A DNA stretch of 64,000 bases, taken from contig NC_135263.1 of the NCBI RefSeq assembly GCF_964204865.1, forward strand, positions 16,351,426 through 16,415,425, in the 5' to 3' direction. Position 1 is the first letter of the stretch. The number at the start of each line of letters is the position of its first letter. The DNA is from Styela clava (Eukaryota; Chordata; Ascidiacea; Stolidobranchia; Styelidae). This document shows, in pieces, positions 24,358-37,900 of this stretch. The notes beneath the pieces were generated by a model. It was not told the DNA's origin, did no database searches, and was given only the letters and a program-made list of their open reading frames with translations. The translations under genes were made by a program, and so were the position numbers.

Positions 24358-27300
24358 AGTCAATCTTGCTAAGATGAGACAGCGTATTTATAAAATGACG
24401 CCCAAGATTGATGAGTATATATACATATATATGCTCTCCAATACCATTGGTTAATGAAAATTATTGTTTTCTTATTTCCGAGAAATATGTAACATATATT
24501 ATTTATATTTTATTATCTCTTACGTTCCATTCATGAATTGATACATATAAGAAAGTAAACGATATTACCAAGGGGTATGATTTAGAAATTCCTTGCAAAC
24601 TGAGAATCTTCACTTTTAGAAACGTAAGACGATTCGTTGCTGTGATGAAATATTTATGACGCTGAGGGCTGAAAGTGCGATAAATTTCATTGCATGAATC
24701 AGAGGTACTGAGTAAATATGCGCTTGGATGCTTTAATTATGAGATCCTAGTTGTAATAACAAACTTTGTATATACCAAAAAGATTAAAATGAGTGAACAT
24801 TTCTGTTGCTGCGTATTCAAATATAACAATGAACAGCCAGTTCAGTTTATCTGGAGATAATAACTAACTAGCTCAAAGCGTTGTCCCTGACAAATTTGGC
24901 ATTTTATTTTAGAACGCTTTTACGACAATATTTTTCTTTGTACATCTAATAAGGAATGCATGCAAATTTGCGGTCATGCTACGCAAAACACTTGAACTTG
25001 GATACGAACAAGACAATGATAACCCGTATGGCCCATACAATACTATAACTCTAAATAAAAAATTAATATATTTTCTCTTATACATTTTTTATACATGGTA
25101 TTTGTCGAGTCACGAGCAGATTCAAATTTCTTACTCAACGTATATGGAAAATAATTATCGTATAATTTCAGTTCAACAGTTGAAAATTTTAAACATGGTT
25201 AGACTCATCATTGTTACATGAAACAGTATCCGAGGCTAATGCTTTTCTAATCATTTGTAAAATCTAAACCCATTCCCCCAAAATGAATAATTGATTTTGC
25301 CCAAGCGGAGACAATTCAGCAAAACAAACTAGACATGTCAAAACTGATCAAATATGAATAGGTCTGGCAATTAGGACTTTTTTTGTTTTCCAGTAATTTT
25401 CAACTCCTTTCTACGTGGCCCACATTTGGTAATTGCTCGTGATAATTCTGGTACGTCACAGATGTTCTCACATAGTCGGGCTGGAAATTTCCATTCAGAG
25501 ATTCAAAACAGAATTGTGTCGAAATAATCGTGAACTGGTCACTGGATTATCTGTGGGCGAATTAGGTATGACTGAGATCACGACACGTTGTCCAATCGGA
25601 TCTCCGCCAAAATGTGCTTTTTGAGATAATCACTGATTAGCTAGCGCAGATTTCAAAGGTCAAGAAAACACTGTTGATTGACGGCGCCTATCGGTGTAAA
25701 CTAGCGTGTCTAGGAGATGATTCGTCCGAGAAAATAGAGTGTGTTGCTCAAGTATATGAGCGAAAGAGGCGTGTCGGTACTGGTACGGCCTCGCCTTGTT
25801 TCGTCAGCTGAAAAAGTCGGCCGATCGGGATAAGATGTTCGCATATTTCGCAAAACAGTGTTTCTGGGATTTGAAATGATACAACAGAATCATGGGTTTA
25901 GAACTGTATCAAATAAGACTCTGAGGAAATTTGGGAAAATCAAAGTAATAGGCTTCTAACGCCTTCTACTGAATACTTAAAATCGATTGGTCATGTATTT
26001 ACGGAGAAACGACTTTATTTGACAACAAGAAAATATTAGCAAAACGATCTATATATATATATATATATCTACACCTTGTTTCCAATAATGCTGTAACCCA
26101 TCCATAGGACGCAAAACTGGCTGCTAAGTGCTAAGTATCTTTCTATTTTAGCGCGATCACTCTGAGTGATCATTTTGTCACAGGGGAGGGTGCAAATCAT
26201 TTTCGAAGTAGTCCAATAAGCAGCCATGCCCATGTTGAAGCTGTCTGTGGTAATAAAGCAGATTAGAATCTCTAATTTATTTGTTCTTTTGTTACAAGCC
26301 ATGGTTTATCTATATAATACATCTGTGACGCATACTATCAAGCGCGGTTTCGATATTTTTTTTTCGTGTTGTTATTCTGCTTATGTGGCTTCTTTAGCGG
26401 TTTGTTTCATGAAAATTTGTCCTCGAAAAATAATGAAAAGTCGAGTTTTCATTTATTTGTGCTTTACTATTTATACAGTCTTACAGTACAGCAAAAACAA
26501 CTAATTTTATTTTTTCATTTGTCTTTTCTTCGATATTATTACTTGATAAGGTGTAATATATGTATGTAGTCTAGTAATTGCTCCTGTATGTTGCTCGTGA
26601 TTGAAAGTTTAAAGTTTTGAACGGTTGTTCATCGGAGGATTTTTTGTTTGTCCACAAAATGTCATTTGTAACTGTCCGAAACTGTCATAAAACAATAAAT
26701 GTTTTTACTCGAGCTCCTAGTTTACAAAGCATACGAATGATATTCCCATTAACACTCACTGTCCGATACAATTATCCGGTAGAATTATCAAAAGAATAAT
26801 AATTAAAATCACCTTTGCGTTGTCCATATTTTAAAATAAAATGCCAATCATTAACTAAGCTGACCGAACCCTTTTATCTGGTTTTACAAACAACGAATGC
26901 GAAAATACCATGATGTACAACACATTTGTAAACACTAAGAAATATAAATATCTTGGTGGTTAAACATATGCATACATGAGTAAACACATCATAATTGTTG
27001 ACGTAGCTATAGTGCATTCATTTGTAGAAAGTAATCAGTTCTTAGTAATACAAGATAACCACTATATTAAAGTTTATTTAGCGAAGTAAATTTACTGCCT
27101 CGAACAAAAAACTCGAATAGTTTACATATGAATAATTTCTAGAACATGCTGGTAACACGAACGACTCCAGTATGTGCTGAACAAACTTTATCACGCGTTG
27201 AAACATGATTTACAAGATAGGATAAATTTTTCGTTCAACGACTTGCGAAGGAAATACTGCATTTTTCGCGTAGTCATCAAGCTCGTTCGCTATGTTCAAA

Positions 27301-27405
27301 CGACTTTTCCAGTATGTATTTAAGCGATAACAGTTCGTGAGAGAATACCGTAGAACAATAACCACTCATTGGTTCATTGATAATCAGTGTCGACCTATTA
27401 GTGAT
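24358..27405. other. Intergenic, no gene seen
   Basis: About 3 kb between the claudin-like gene and the tentative gene at 27406. It contains AT microsatellites (about 24416-24432 and 26049-26068). ORFs here are short and unsupported by splice borders or composition. Confidence 0.5.
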
Positions 27406-28320
27406 ATGAGATACGAATATTCTCTATATCGTTCGGTTTTTACGTTGACTAGCTCACCAACCAGATTCGGACAATCCATCACTTCAGTTGTGAGTCATGT
27501 TGAATACCCTCTTCTCAATTTAAGTTCAACTCGGTCAAATTGTCTTTTTGGATTCCGGAACGTTTTACCTGATATGACTTACGTCCGATCCGTTGACTTA
27601 ATTCAAAGCCTCCAGGTAAGAGATTACTGGACTAGACGAAAGTGCAAACTGTTTACTATAAATTTTAATGTTATTTAACCCATTCGTGTTATTAGTATGT
27701 TGATTTATATAAGACTAGTTTATTCTGGCTTATTTACTTAACGATGATCTTGGCCTTTCGCTTGAATGCAGTGCCTCTTTGTGCAGTGCGATTAATTATG
27801 CGTTTTCCGGCCTTCGGACGATAGTTGACAAAATAATTTTTTTGAAAGTTTTCTTCGGGGCATTTCTGGTTTGAATATTAACTGTATAACTTGTATCAGG
27901 TCAGAAGCGTATCTTTCAACATATATACCTGTATTTGCAAAACTCTGCAATGTACGAACACTTGGCATCATCATCTATTGCGTGCTACTTTGATCTCTAA
28001 AATAGTCTTTCCGTTTTCTAAAAAAACATCATTATCAAGATCGTGGATTTTGCAATCCAAGGTAGTATTCCACATTAACTCGAGTCCACTAGAATAATCG
28101 AAGTAATTCATGTCTTGAGTAATCTCCCCTCCAAGGAAAGTTCCAAGTACGAGATTTAGGATATCTTGAAATGAACAAAACCAAATATTTTAAAAATTGA
28201 TGATCAATTTTTTTGTGCGGTGTTTTTTTTAAACTTTTCCTCTTACGCGTGCAGTCAGCATATTTGTGCCCCACACGCGAGCCTATCGTTTTTTCAATAA
28301 AGGTGCATGATTGCCATAAA
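27406..28320 (+). CDS. Tentative three-exon gene fragment, family unknown
   Basis: Three in-frame blocks with good splice borders: 27406-27615 (starts ATG, ends CAG|gtaaga), 27900-28061 (after cttgtatcag, ends AAG|gtagta) and 28255-28320 (after cgcgtgcag, ends AAA|gtaagg). All are phase 0 and join to 146 codons without a stop. The translation is Ser/Thr-rich and shows no motif I recognise. No terminal exon with a stop was found before the next gene at 28974. Because each exon is short and only phase consistency supports it, this may be chance. Confidence 0.25.
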
Positions 28321-28973
28321 GTAAGGATATATGGGAGTACGAGACGCATGGTCAAATTTTTGTGTAATTACTTTAAATATATGCTTTTGTACGAGGTCAA
28401 AAATTGTGTTCTTATACAAACACTATTACGATTATGACATCCATATTGATATTTGCTCTCCGCTGACTGAAGTTAAACAGTTGAGTTGGTGACTAATATG
28501 CCAATATACTGTGTAAACAGTAAGATCTATAAATTAAAACGCTTTTGAAGAATGGTCTAAATTCATTTTTGAACTAACGAGCGCCTCCACAAAAGAAAAA
28601 AAATGACGTAGTAGATTTATTCAATCCATAAATTTTGCATTGAATGAAAAAAATTATTGTGAAATGTTGCGTTAACCAGTTTATACTTACATGAATGAAT
28701 GACAAGTCACTGAGATACAAATGCTGTGTATTTTAGCAATAACTGATCAATTTTGTTTTGCAAAAAGTGAGATTAGCATAAATCTCCAGCATAAATGGTA
28801 TACTTCCACGCTCTTCGGAAAAGCATAATTATAAGATAATAGTGAATAGTATAGGAATATTGAAAGGAATAGTTTAAAATCACTGAAAAGGATATTGCTA
28901 TAATATAACAATTTTATAACTGAAAATAGTTCTGTCCTTATTTTATATTCTCTTAATCAGTTTATCACTAAGT
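28321..28973 (+). promoter_or_regulatory. SLC6 upstream region
   Basis: AT-rich 650 bp before the transporter start. A good acceptor (tattctcttaatcag) lies 13 bases before the ATG, so a non-coding first exon upstream is possible. No clear TATA element can be singled out. Confidence 0.35.
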
Positions 28974-31900
28974 ATGGCTGGAAACGATAATAAAGCCTTT
29001 GAGGCTGGCGAGGAAGATAAATCTGGTAGAGTAATTGAAATGGAAAGTCTAAAACTTGATCCCGTGACAATAGAGCAGAGAAGAATTCGCGATGGAAAGC
29101 ATACTTTGATGGGAAAATATGTGGAGGAATCTGATGTGGCTCGCCCAGCATGGGATAATCAAATTCAGTTTCTCTTGGCGTGCATTTCTTATGCGGTCGG
29201 ACTTGGAAATGTATGGAGGTTTCCTTATTTGGCCCAGACATATGGTGGAGGTAGGAATTTTTTTTACTTGAAACTAGCATGACGAATTCTAAAATTTTAA
29301 AAATTAATTTTAATTAACTACGCAGTAAGCGTTGGGCAAAACTATCGATAACAGGCAGTATCGCACCCCGATAAATTTCGATTAATCAGCTCCAAAGTTA
29401 CAACGTATTATAATTTACTTACATAGAATCTTAGTAGGTGCGATATGAAGGTCCTATTCCTTAGTTTTCCCCACTATAAATAACTATATGCAAGTATTTA
29501 CATTCGTGGATAAAATTGATAAACAAACATGTCATTTGCGACGATACCTGTTAGAAACCATGTTGCTTTCACATTTATACCGACAGAAAAACTGAAAGCA
29601 ATTGCACATACATATTTCATTTATACTCAAACGATATAAGTTTATTAGAGCTTCCATATGTTGTATTTTTGAAAAAATTTCGAGGTCAACCTCCAAGTTA
29701 TAAATTTGCGCTTTAAATCTACTAAGTATTTTGTTACCCAGATACAATTTTACAACAGGAAAATACTCAAATATAACATGTACGCGAAGGTCAACTAAAA
29801 ATATGGCTTTCGCAATATCAGCAAAGTCCCATATAATTTTTTTGTTTGTTAGAAGGGTTGTACCGAATATCACAAGAATGTGTCATGTGTGACCGAGATT
29901 TAAAAAAGCAGCAAAATTGGAGATGAAATTTTAGGCCCGGTGGGACCGTAAGCGTAGTAGTTCTTAGCGACTTTTCCCCTCTTTAAATGCTGAAAATTTG
30001 AAGTAAATTGGTTTATTAGTGACACTCTTTCATAACTCAATAACAATAACAACAACAGCAATATATTTCATGTCCAACAAGATTTATACGAATCATTGAT
30101 GCAGACATACACTGGCATCGATAAATGCTTACGATTTTATTTCTATCCTCTTTTAGGAGCTTTCTTAATTCCGTACCTAATCATGTTGGTGATTGAAGGA
30201 GTTCCGTTGTTTTTAATCGAACTTGCTGTGGGTCAAAGGTTACGACAAGGAGCAATTGGGACATGGAATAAATTCCATCCGTATTTGGGGGGAATCGGTA
30301 TTGGGAGCATGATTGTATCAGCCTTAGTCGGTCTATACTACAACATGATTATCGCTTGGTGCTTCTGGTACCTTTGCAACTCTTTTCAATATCCACTACC
30401 TTATTCTTCATGTCCTTTAAACAATCAAAGTACCGGGTGAGTAATGATTGTATCATTCAGTTTTTGTGGCAACGTCACGACGAAATGATACTTTTTAGTG
30501 TTTTTTTGTTGCATTTTTATCGTTTGCTGCATTTTTCACGTTAAATCACTTGTTTAAATGCTCCAATGGAACTATACATCTAGGGCTTTATAAAATGACT
30601 AGTAATAGTATTTCTCCCATTTGAATGGTCGTCCAACTGCAACGACACTTAGAATTGGTTATCTGACCTAGTTTTACTGTCTTTTTATGAACCAGATATA
30701 TAGAAGAGTGTGAACAAAGCTCCTTCACTGAATATTTTTGGTATCGGGAAACTTTGGATGTTTCAGCATCAATTGATGAAACTGGAGGCCAAAAATGGTG
30801 GATGGTTATTTGTCTAATATTGTCATGGACATTTGTCTGGCTCTGCATGATTCGCGGGATTGAAAGCTCTGGAAAAGTATAATTCTTACTTGATAAGATA
30901 ATTTGAATACCGTTTTTTTACATAAAACCTATAATAATAGCTAATAAGTTTAGTAGTAGAATCTCTATACATATCATCAGATATCAGTGAAAATGTTGCA
31001 ATTCCAATGTGTCCCCTATAAAATCAGAGCATCTGTATTTTTCTACAATGCTACAGCCACGGAAAAAACACGGCTATGGGGTCGATGTTAATTTGCAATC
31101 AACTCCTATTCTGAGTTACATTTTTCAAATTCGACTCTCTGTTGGCTGCTGGTCGTTAAAAAATCCGACACTAGTTTCGAATTTTGGAAAAATCAAGTTT
31201 TGATACCAAATTTTTTTTGCTTTTTACTTCTATTGTCTTCATTGAAAGTAGTCCCAACTCCGGAAAATTCAAATTCCGAATCCAGAAATTTAAAAAGTCG
31301 ACTCCGGCTTCTGCTCTACTGAAAACATACCAAACTCCGATTTCGAATCCTCAGTCGTTGTCAAAAGAATCGGATCTTGATATTTGGTTCATCTTGATAC
31401 ATTTTTTATTTTTAGGTAATGTACTTTACAGCAACATTCCCGTATTTAGTTTTGACGATATTTTTAATCAGAGGTCTCACTTTACCGGGAGCGTCAGATG
31501 GAGTCGCTTATCTTTTTTCGCCAGACGTAAGTTTTTATTGCTGCAAATTCAAAAGGATTTAAAGGTGTCATTTGATATTTTGTTCCCACTAAAATATGCT
31601 GATGAGTGGTGTTTTTAGGCTTGATTATTTTCGATAATCAATTTTATGGGAAAGACAACGGTTTGTCTTTAATTGTGTATTTAGTAGGGCGAGTATAAGC
31701 ATGATTTGTAGGCATGCCAATACAATGTGCTGCGCACCTTTGTTTAATCAGTGCGTATGCATACTCAAGTGAAAGATATTATTTACGACGCACAGAAGTC
31801 GAAGCCATAGCACCTTTCATTTTTATAGAATTTTTCACATAATCAAGTTTGCCCGAAGATGTGTGTATTTCCATTTTGGACTTTAATTTCAGTGAAGATA

Positions 31901-34900
31901 CTTGCAAAATTAGTCGGAATAGGCATTTTGTATGTACTTGATATCGCCAAGTATTATTATTTACAATATAAACCCTGAAATTCGAGGTTTGGTTATATAT
32001 TTCTTATCAAATCCCATATTTGCATATTTTATAAGAATATTCTATTCAATTAAAGAGTCCAGCTGCACACTAACACAAATGTATTTCTGTAACGTTTCGT
32101 CCGACCAGAGTCAGACTTCCTCAGACAAGCAGTTTACAACAATTGTTGTAAACTGCTTGTCTGAGGAAGTCTGACTCTGGTCGGACGAAACGTTACAGAA
32201 ATACATTTGTGTTAGTGTGCAGCTGGACTCTTTAATTGAATAGAATAGTCATGTTTATTCCAGCTACAGTATCCTTGCAGTATACGCATACGGATCCACT
32301 AGCATAAAGGCATAGAGAAAAGATAGGAAGTTAGTCTCGCGCAACCCAACTCGAATTTATTTTATAAGAATAATTGAATATTTTTCTCTATATCTCTATA
32401 TTTGCTAGTTAAACATATGTTGGTGCACTAATTTTATTCAGTGTTATTTTCTACTATCGTTTGATAAAGTTGCACACTATCGTCTGTTCTGCAAAATTTA
32501 ACTCTTTGAACTCTGACGGCTCTGAGCGAAGTTACTCGCTCACCCTGAAGGTTCGCGGCGCCGTATTGATAGAACAATAAAATAAGTCTAAATACTGGCT
32601 ATTTGGCACGCTTGTAACGCTTTACCAATTATAGGTAGCACGTTGTGAGACATTTCAATCGAAAGGAAATTTTATCGTGCATTCAGAATGTATTTTCCAT
32701 TTTGAAATACATTTTGTCAAAATTAATAAAATTGACCCTAATCTAACAGTCATTTTTCTTCATGTATGTGAGTTTTGGCTTGAAATTTTGTTAGTTTGGT
32801 ACAAAATATACTGCCAATATTTGATGTTCATAAAGAGTTTTTTATAAGCTTTTTGTTGATATTCGAATTACTATTGTGGCTGCCATATAACCAATTTTAT
32901 ATTTAAATATTTAATTGTGTATCATTGTGTCGGGTGAACAACATCGATAAGCGGCCATGACGCACTGATTACGCAGCTACGCAAAAGCCGATCACGTGAC
33001 TACCGTCATGAAGATGTTGATAAGTACGTTCGAAACGTATTGCGTGGCAAAATGCGCAAGATAACTTTCACGACGACGTTCTCAGCGGAACATCGGTCGC
33101 CGAGTTTCGATATGATATTAACCCTGTATGGATTGAAGTACCGACGTCGAGTAATGCGTGCAGTAATAGCGAAGTGAAGTTAATATCGTCATATAATATT
33201 TCACGTGGAAAATATTTTATTCGCCCATGAGTATTTGTTCAAATATCAACCAAAATAAGTACTTGCCTGCTCTGCAGATCAAAATATCTGATTTTACGAA
33301 TGTTAGGCGAAGCAAGTGGATGGAATAATATCTGAGAGCACTAATAATGCAGAAAGAGCAACTCTTATTCCAACAAGATCATATGCGTCGCCAGAACTAG
33401 ATACCCCACCGCAAAACGCCGGTTCCAATAATAGATGCGTCGTATGCAGCAAAATTTACATCATTGCCAAAAAACCAATCCAGCTGCTAAAGACAAAGCG
33501 TTGCTGAAACGATGCGAGACAGTATATAAGTACAAATACTGTAATGAGTACCTATGTATAGGTAACAAAACCAACAACCATTGGTATAACTGGCACAACA
33601 AAGTGCAATATTGGATTTAGTCTGCCTAATATTTTCATGTTCTTCATTGTTCCGGGCACAACGAAGTGCAATATTCAATTTAAAATTTTTAGCAAGCAGT
33701 CTTTTATGTACATACATTTTTCATGGTCTTTATTGTTCCGTTATCCGCTAATAAAATCACAATCTTGTTCATATTGCGTATACGTAACCACAACTTAATG
33801 GGGCTTGAGCGGGCAGTCAAAGTCAAATCGTAGTGCGAATTTTGAATGCGTAGTATCGGGTTAATTAATTACTTCTTGCGGACATTTAAATAATAACATC
33901 TCGACGTAACGTTATTGCGGATATCGTCACGTTTAGTTGCATTTGCGTAATATGCGTAAAGTTGTGCGTGACGAGACGTTGCCTCTCTTCAATGAGAACA
34001 TCAATTTGACGCAGCGTCGCTGTTAAATCTACAGATAATCTAATATATTTGGTCATAAAATTTGAATGGCTCATCGTAAAATCGTTTTGGATACGTATAT
34101 AAAAAGCTATTCAAATTCTCCACATATATTGCCGATTGAATATGTGGCTATTTAGGCAAGAAGTCGAAATTCTTTATATTAAATATTTGTTATCATACAA
34201 TAATTTCATACGCACTTTCAAATTGCCAATTTTACTGAAACATCGTATATTAGAGCACCGATCATCACAATATAATTAGTCCCAATAACAAACTTTCATG
34301 CAATATAAAATTTATTTAAATACTCATTGTGGTTCTTGAGATACGAGATCATAAAGTTGATTCCCTCCGACACGAAAAACAAGCCGGTAAACCGGCTTGC
34401 CGGGGCACAGAGCGTACTCAAACAAGCCGGTAAACCGGCTTGCCGGGTTCAAGCGGTTTAAATCATTAGCCATATACGTGATCACGCATTGTCACAGCGG
34501 AAAAGTACAGGTTGATTCCATAAACTGAATTCTTTGCGTGTGTACTGAAGTGATGCTAATGTTATATACGCTAAGCCAATATTAATTTAATTACGGCAAA
34601 CAATTTTTGATAAAACGCTGTTTAATCATTGGCTATAACGAGTGGCATAGAAAGACAAAACGCGGTAAAGAAACATTATTGACTTAGTTTGCTTGATCAA
34701 CGACACCAACTCAAAGACGGGACTCGCGACTTCTAACAGCAACTATGACAACATGTCCGGGACAAATAAACAGGAAATTCAGACCGCCTTAACGCAGTAG
34801 CCCACCTTGGTACTCTACTGTGAATCAAAGCGCTTGATTTTAACTACTGTATTCTCATAGATTTCAAACCAAATAGCAGATATTACTACTTAGTTTTAGC

Positions 34901-37900
34901 GAAAACTAAGCCACGTTTATATAAACTATAATTTTAAATTTCAATTTTTCCATTCAAAAAAAATTATTTATTTTGGTCTGATAATCCTATAGTATCTTAT
35001 GCAGCTTAGACACAACCCAAAAATTGAAGGTAGCTTGCATTCCATCGACACTTGTTTCTATTTTTTTCACAGCTGTCCGTTTTAGCGCAGCCCAGAGTTT
35101 GGTTGGACGCAGCAACACAAATTTTCTTTTCACTTGGCTTAGCGTTTGGAGGAGTGATAGCGTTTGCGAGTTACAATCCTTTGAAGCAAGACTGTCAAAG
35201 AGATGCTCTCATCATCGCGCTCACGAATTCCTTTACATCTATTTATTCGTCCTTGGTCATATTTTCAATATTGGGATTCCGTGCCTATGAACAAAACAAT
35301 CGTTGTTTGGATGGGTAAGAGTTGTAAATCTACCTGTGATATCAACGTTAGGACAACTAAAGAACTCGTCTTGAATAACCAAGTTTTAAAATAAAAATCA
35401 TGAAGTCGACTCTAGTTGACATTGCAGACAAAGTCACGACGCGGAAACTAACGCTACTGTTCCGTTTACAATTTAAATTTCATTTATTAAATATCATTTT
35501 ACGTGACCTTTGACCCGAGGAGACATAAAATGCTTTATTGCCCAGACATGGTAAATACCATCTTATCTTGTGTCTGACATTTGGTAGATTTGTAGAATCT
35601 CTGATCGACAATATTTTTATTAGAAGCAGATTTAATGAATCAATTTATATGTGTCTGTATATATATATTGAAAATAAAATATTTCATTACCTATTTCTGT
35701 TTCCCAGCAACTACGATAACAATTATGTATTATAACATCATTCAGAAAAATAAACGCATTTATAATATCGACTTCGTTAAATGTTAATATTTTCCCATGA
35801 CATACCTATCACACACAGTATTCATATTACAAATCTATACAGCGACGAATGAAAGGGTATTTTTGCCAAAGACTTTCTGTGGTTTCGTAGGCCTTCACTT
35901 TTTGTAGATGTTGAAAAATGATGCCATCATGTGGCGATTAGATTCTTTTTCTACATATACTGTATTGTGAATTGCTCTCTTGTTTATTTAAAGGAACATC
36001 GAAACTTTGTCAAATTATTTTGACCTTCCTGAAGGTAATATCACCTATGAAAACTATAAAGACGAAGTCAAAAGATTGAACACCACTGATGAAGTAGATG
36101 CACTCAATTTAACATACTGCGATATTAACGAGATCCTCAGCGAGGTACTATATACTTTTCTTATATACATCTAATTATATACATCTAATTCCTATATACA
36201 TCTAATTATATTAGATTTATCTGAAACGAAATACTGACAAACTGAAATAAACGGTTAAAATAAAAAAGGCCAACGTACATCGACAAAATTTAATTGAAAT
36301 GTATGAATGATGTTTTGTATATCTGAGTGGATTTTGTTCTGAGAATACTTAATTTGGTGCCTCATAAATAGTAATTATGTAGATTATATTTATTACTGAG
36401 GCGCAATATGAACAATTTTGAAAACAACCTATAAAACACAGTTAACTTGGGCACGACGAATATCAACGAAGACACGGTCTATGGAAAATTCTCATGATAA
36501 AATATTAATACTTTTACTTAAATTGCGGTTATTACAAAGTGATTTCAATTAAACGAATCCATTTGTTTTGCTCCGTGAAGAGCGCTTTTAATGAAATTTG
36601 GTGTTTAAATAATATAGGCTTCACAAGGAACGGGACTCGCCTTTATAGTATTTACGGAAGGAATAATCAACATGCCTGGGAGTCCCTTCTGGTCAGTATT
36701 ATTCTTTCTCATGCTCCTGTCACTAGGACTTGGATCGATGTTTGGAACCATAGAAGGTGTAGTGACTCCACTCTGTGACTTGGGAATCAAAGGCATCCCG
36801 AAACCAGCTTTGACAGGTAAATTTACTAGTAAAATACTTCAGTCTTATTATTATTTTGAATCCCAAACACTTATTTTTTTTTTACATTTTTTCAATAAAT
36901 TCATTGCATAGATTGCTGATTGCTATAGTCTGTCTTTGGGTTAATAGTACAACGACCTAGCTATTAAAACCTAGCACCCAAACGAAATTCGAATATAGTT
37001 GTGGGATCTAAAATTGAATCGACGTGAAATTCCGCGGTCTATATGAAGCGAAGCAAGGGCAACCCATCTAACGCGTAGATAAAATGTTTCTGACTAGAAA
37101 AAAAGTTGAAAATTCATTGTTCAAAAAAGACATTCTTTTCATTGATGAATAGCCTATATATCCAACACGTCACTGAAGTACTTAGAATTTTCTGTGAAAG
37201 GGATAATTTATTTTCATTTCTATAACTAATGTGTCGTCATCTTTTATAAAGGTATGATATGTCTCGTCTCATGTGTTGTTGGATTGTTGTTTACTTGTGG
37301 TGCTGGAAACTATTGGTTAAATATATTCAATGATTATGCCGGATCCATTCCACTTCTTGTAATCGCCTTTTTCGAAATCGTTGCCGTAGCATGGCTGTAT
37401 GGAATTAAGGAGTAAGTATAAATTCGCCGCGGTCGTTATAGTAAAAGATATATAATATGTTTATTAAGTAATGGGGTGTACTGGGATATTGTGTACTCAA
37501 CTGCAAGTCCTTTCTCCTTGTTTACTTCCTACTTCGGATCCGTATGTGTAGTTGCCACAAGGATGCTTGAGCGAGATAGTAATATAAAGATAAATAAGTA
37601 ACATAATAAAATGGATATTAGAGTAATATGTCAAATGACCAGAAGTTCAGAATTGAATGTAGGAATTATTACAGGACCTGGTCGATAGTAGCTTCGAAAT
37701 TGGTTCCTACTACACGGCGGTGTCCTATCAATACTCGCAAATAATTTCTGTATTAGTTTTTGTACATTTCTCAGAATTGGCAGTTTAAGCAGTATCACAT
37801 ATAATATAAAATTAACTGGAAATCCAGGTGAATTTCAATCCGGTTTCAAATATGCATTTTCATTCAGATTTAACGAAGACCTGAAATGGATGATTGGAAG

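Noticed and set aside
26049..26068. TA dinucleotide run
   Set aside because: Ordinary microsatellite in an AT-rich genome.
28961..28974. Fusion of the tentative upstream exons with the SLC6 reading frame
   Set aside because: Phase 0 joining at the acceptor before the SLC6 ATG leads to a stop within ten codons.
34390..34448. CRISPR-like repeats
   Set aside because: Only two copies, palindromic, in an animal intron; no spacers of array type.
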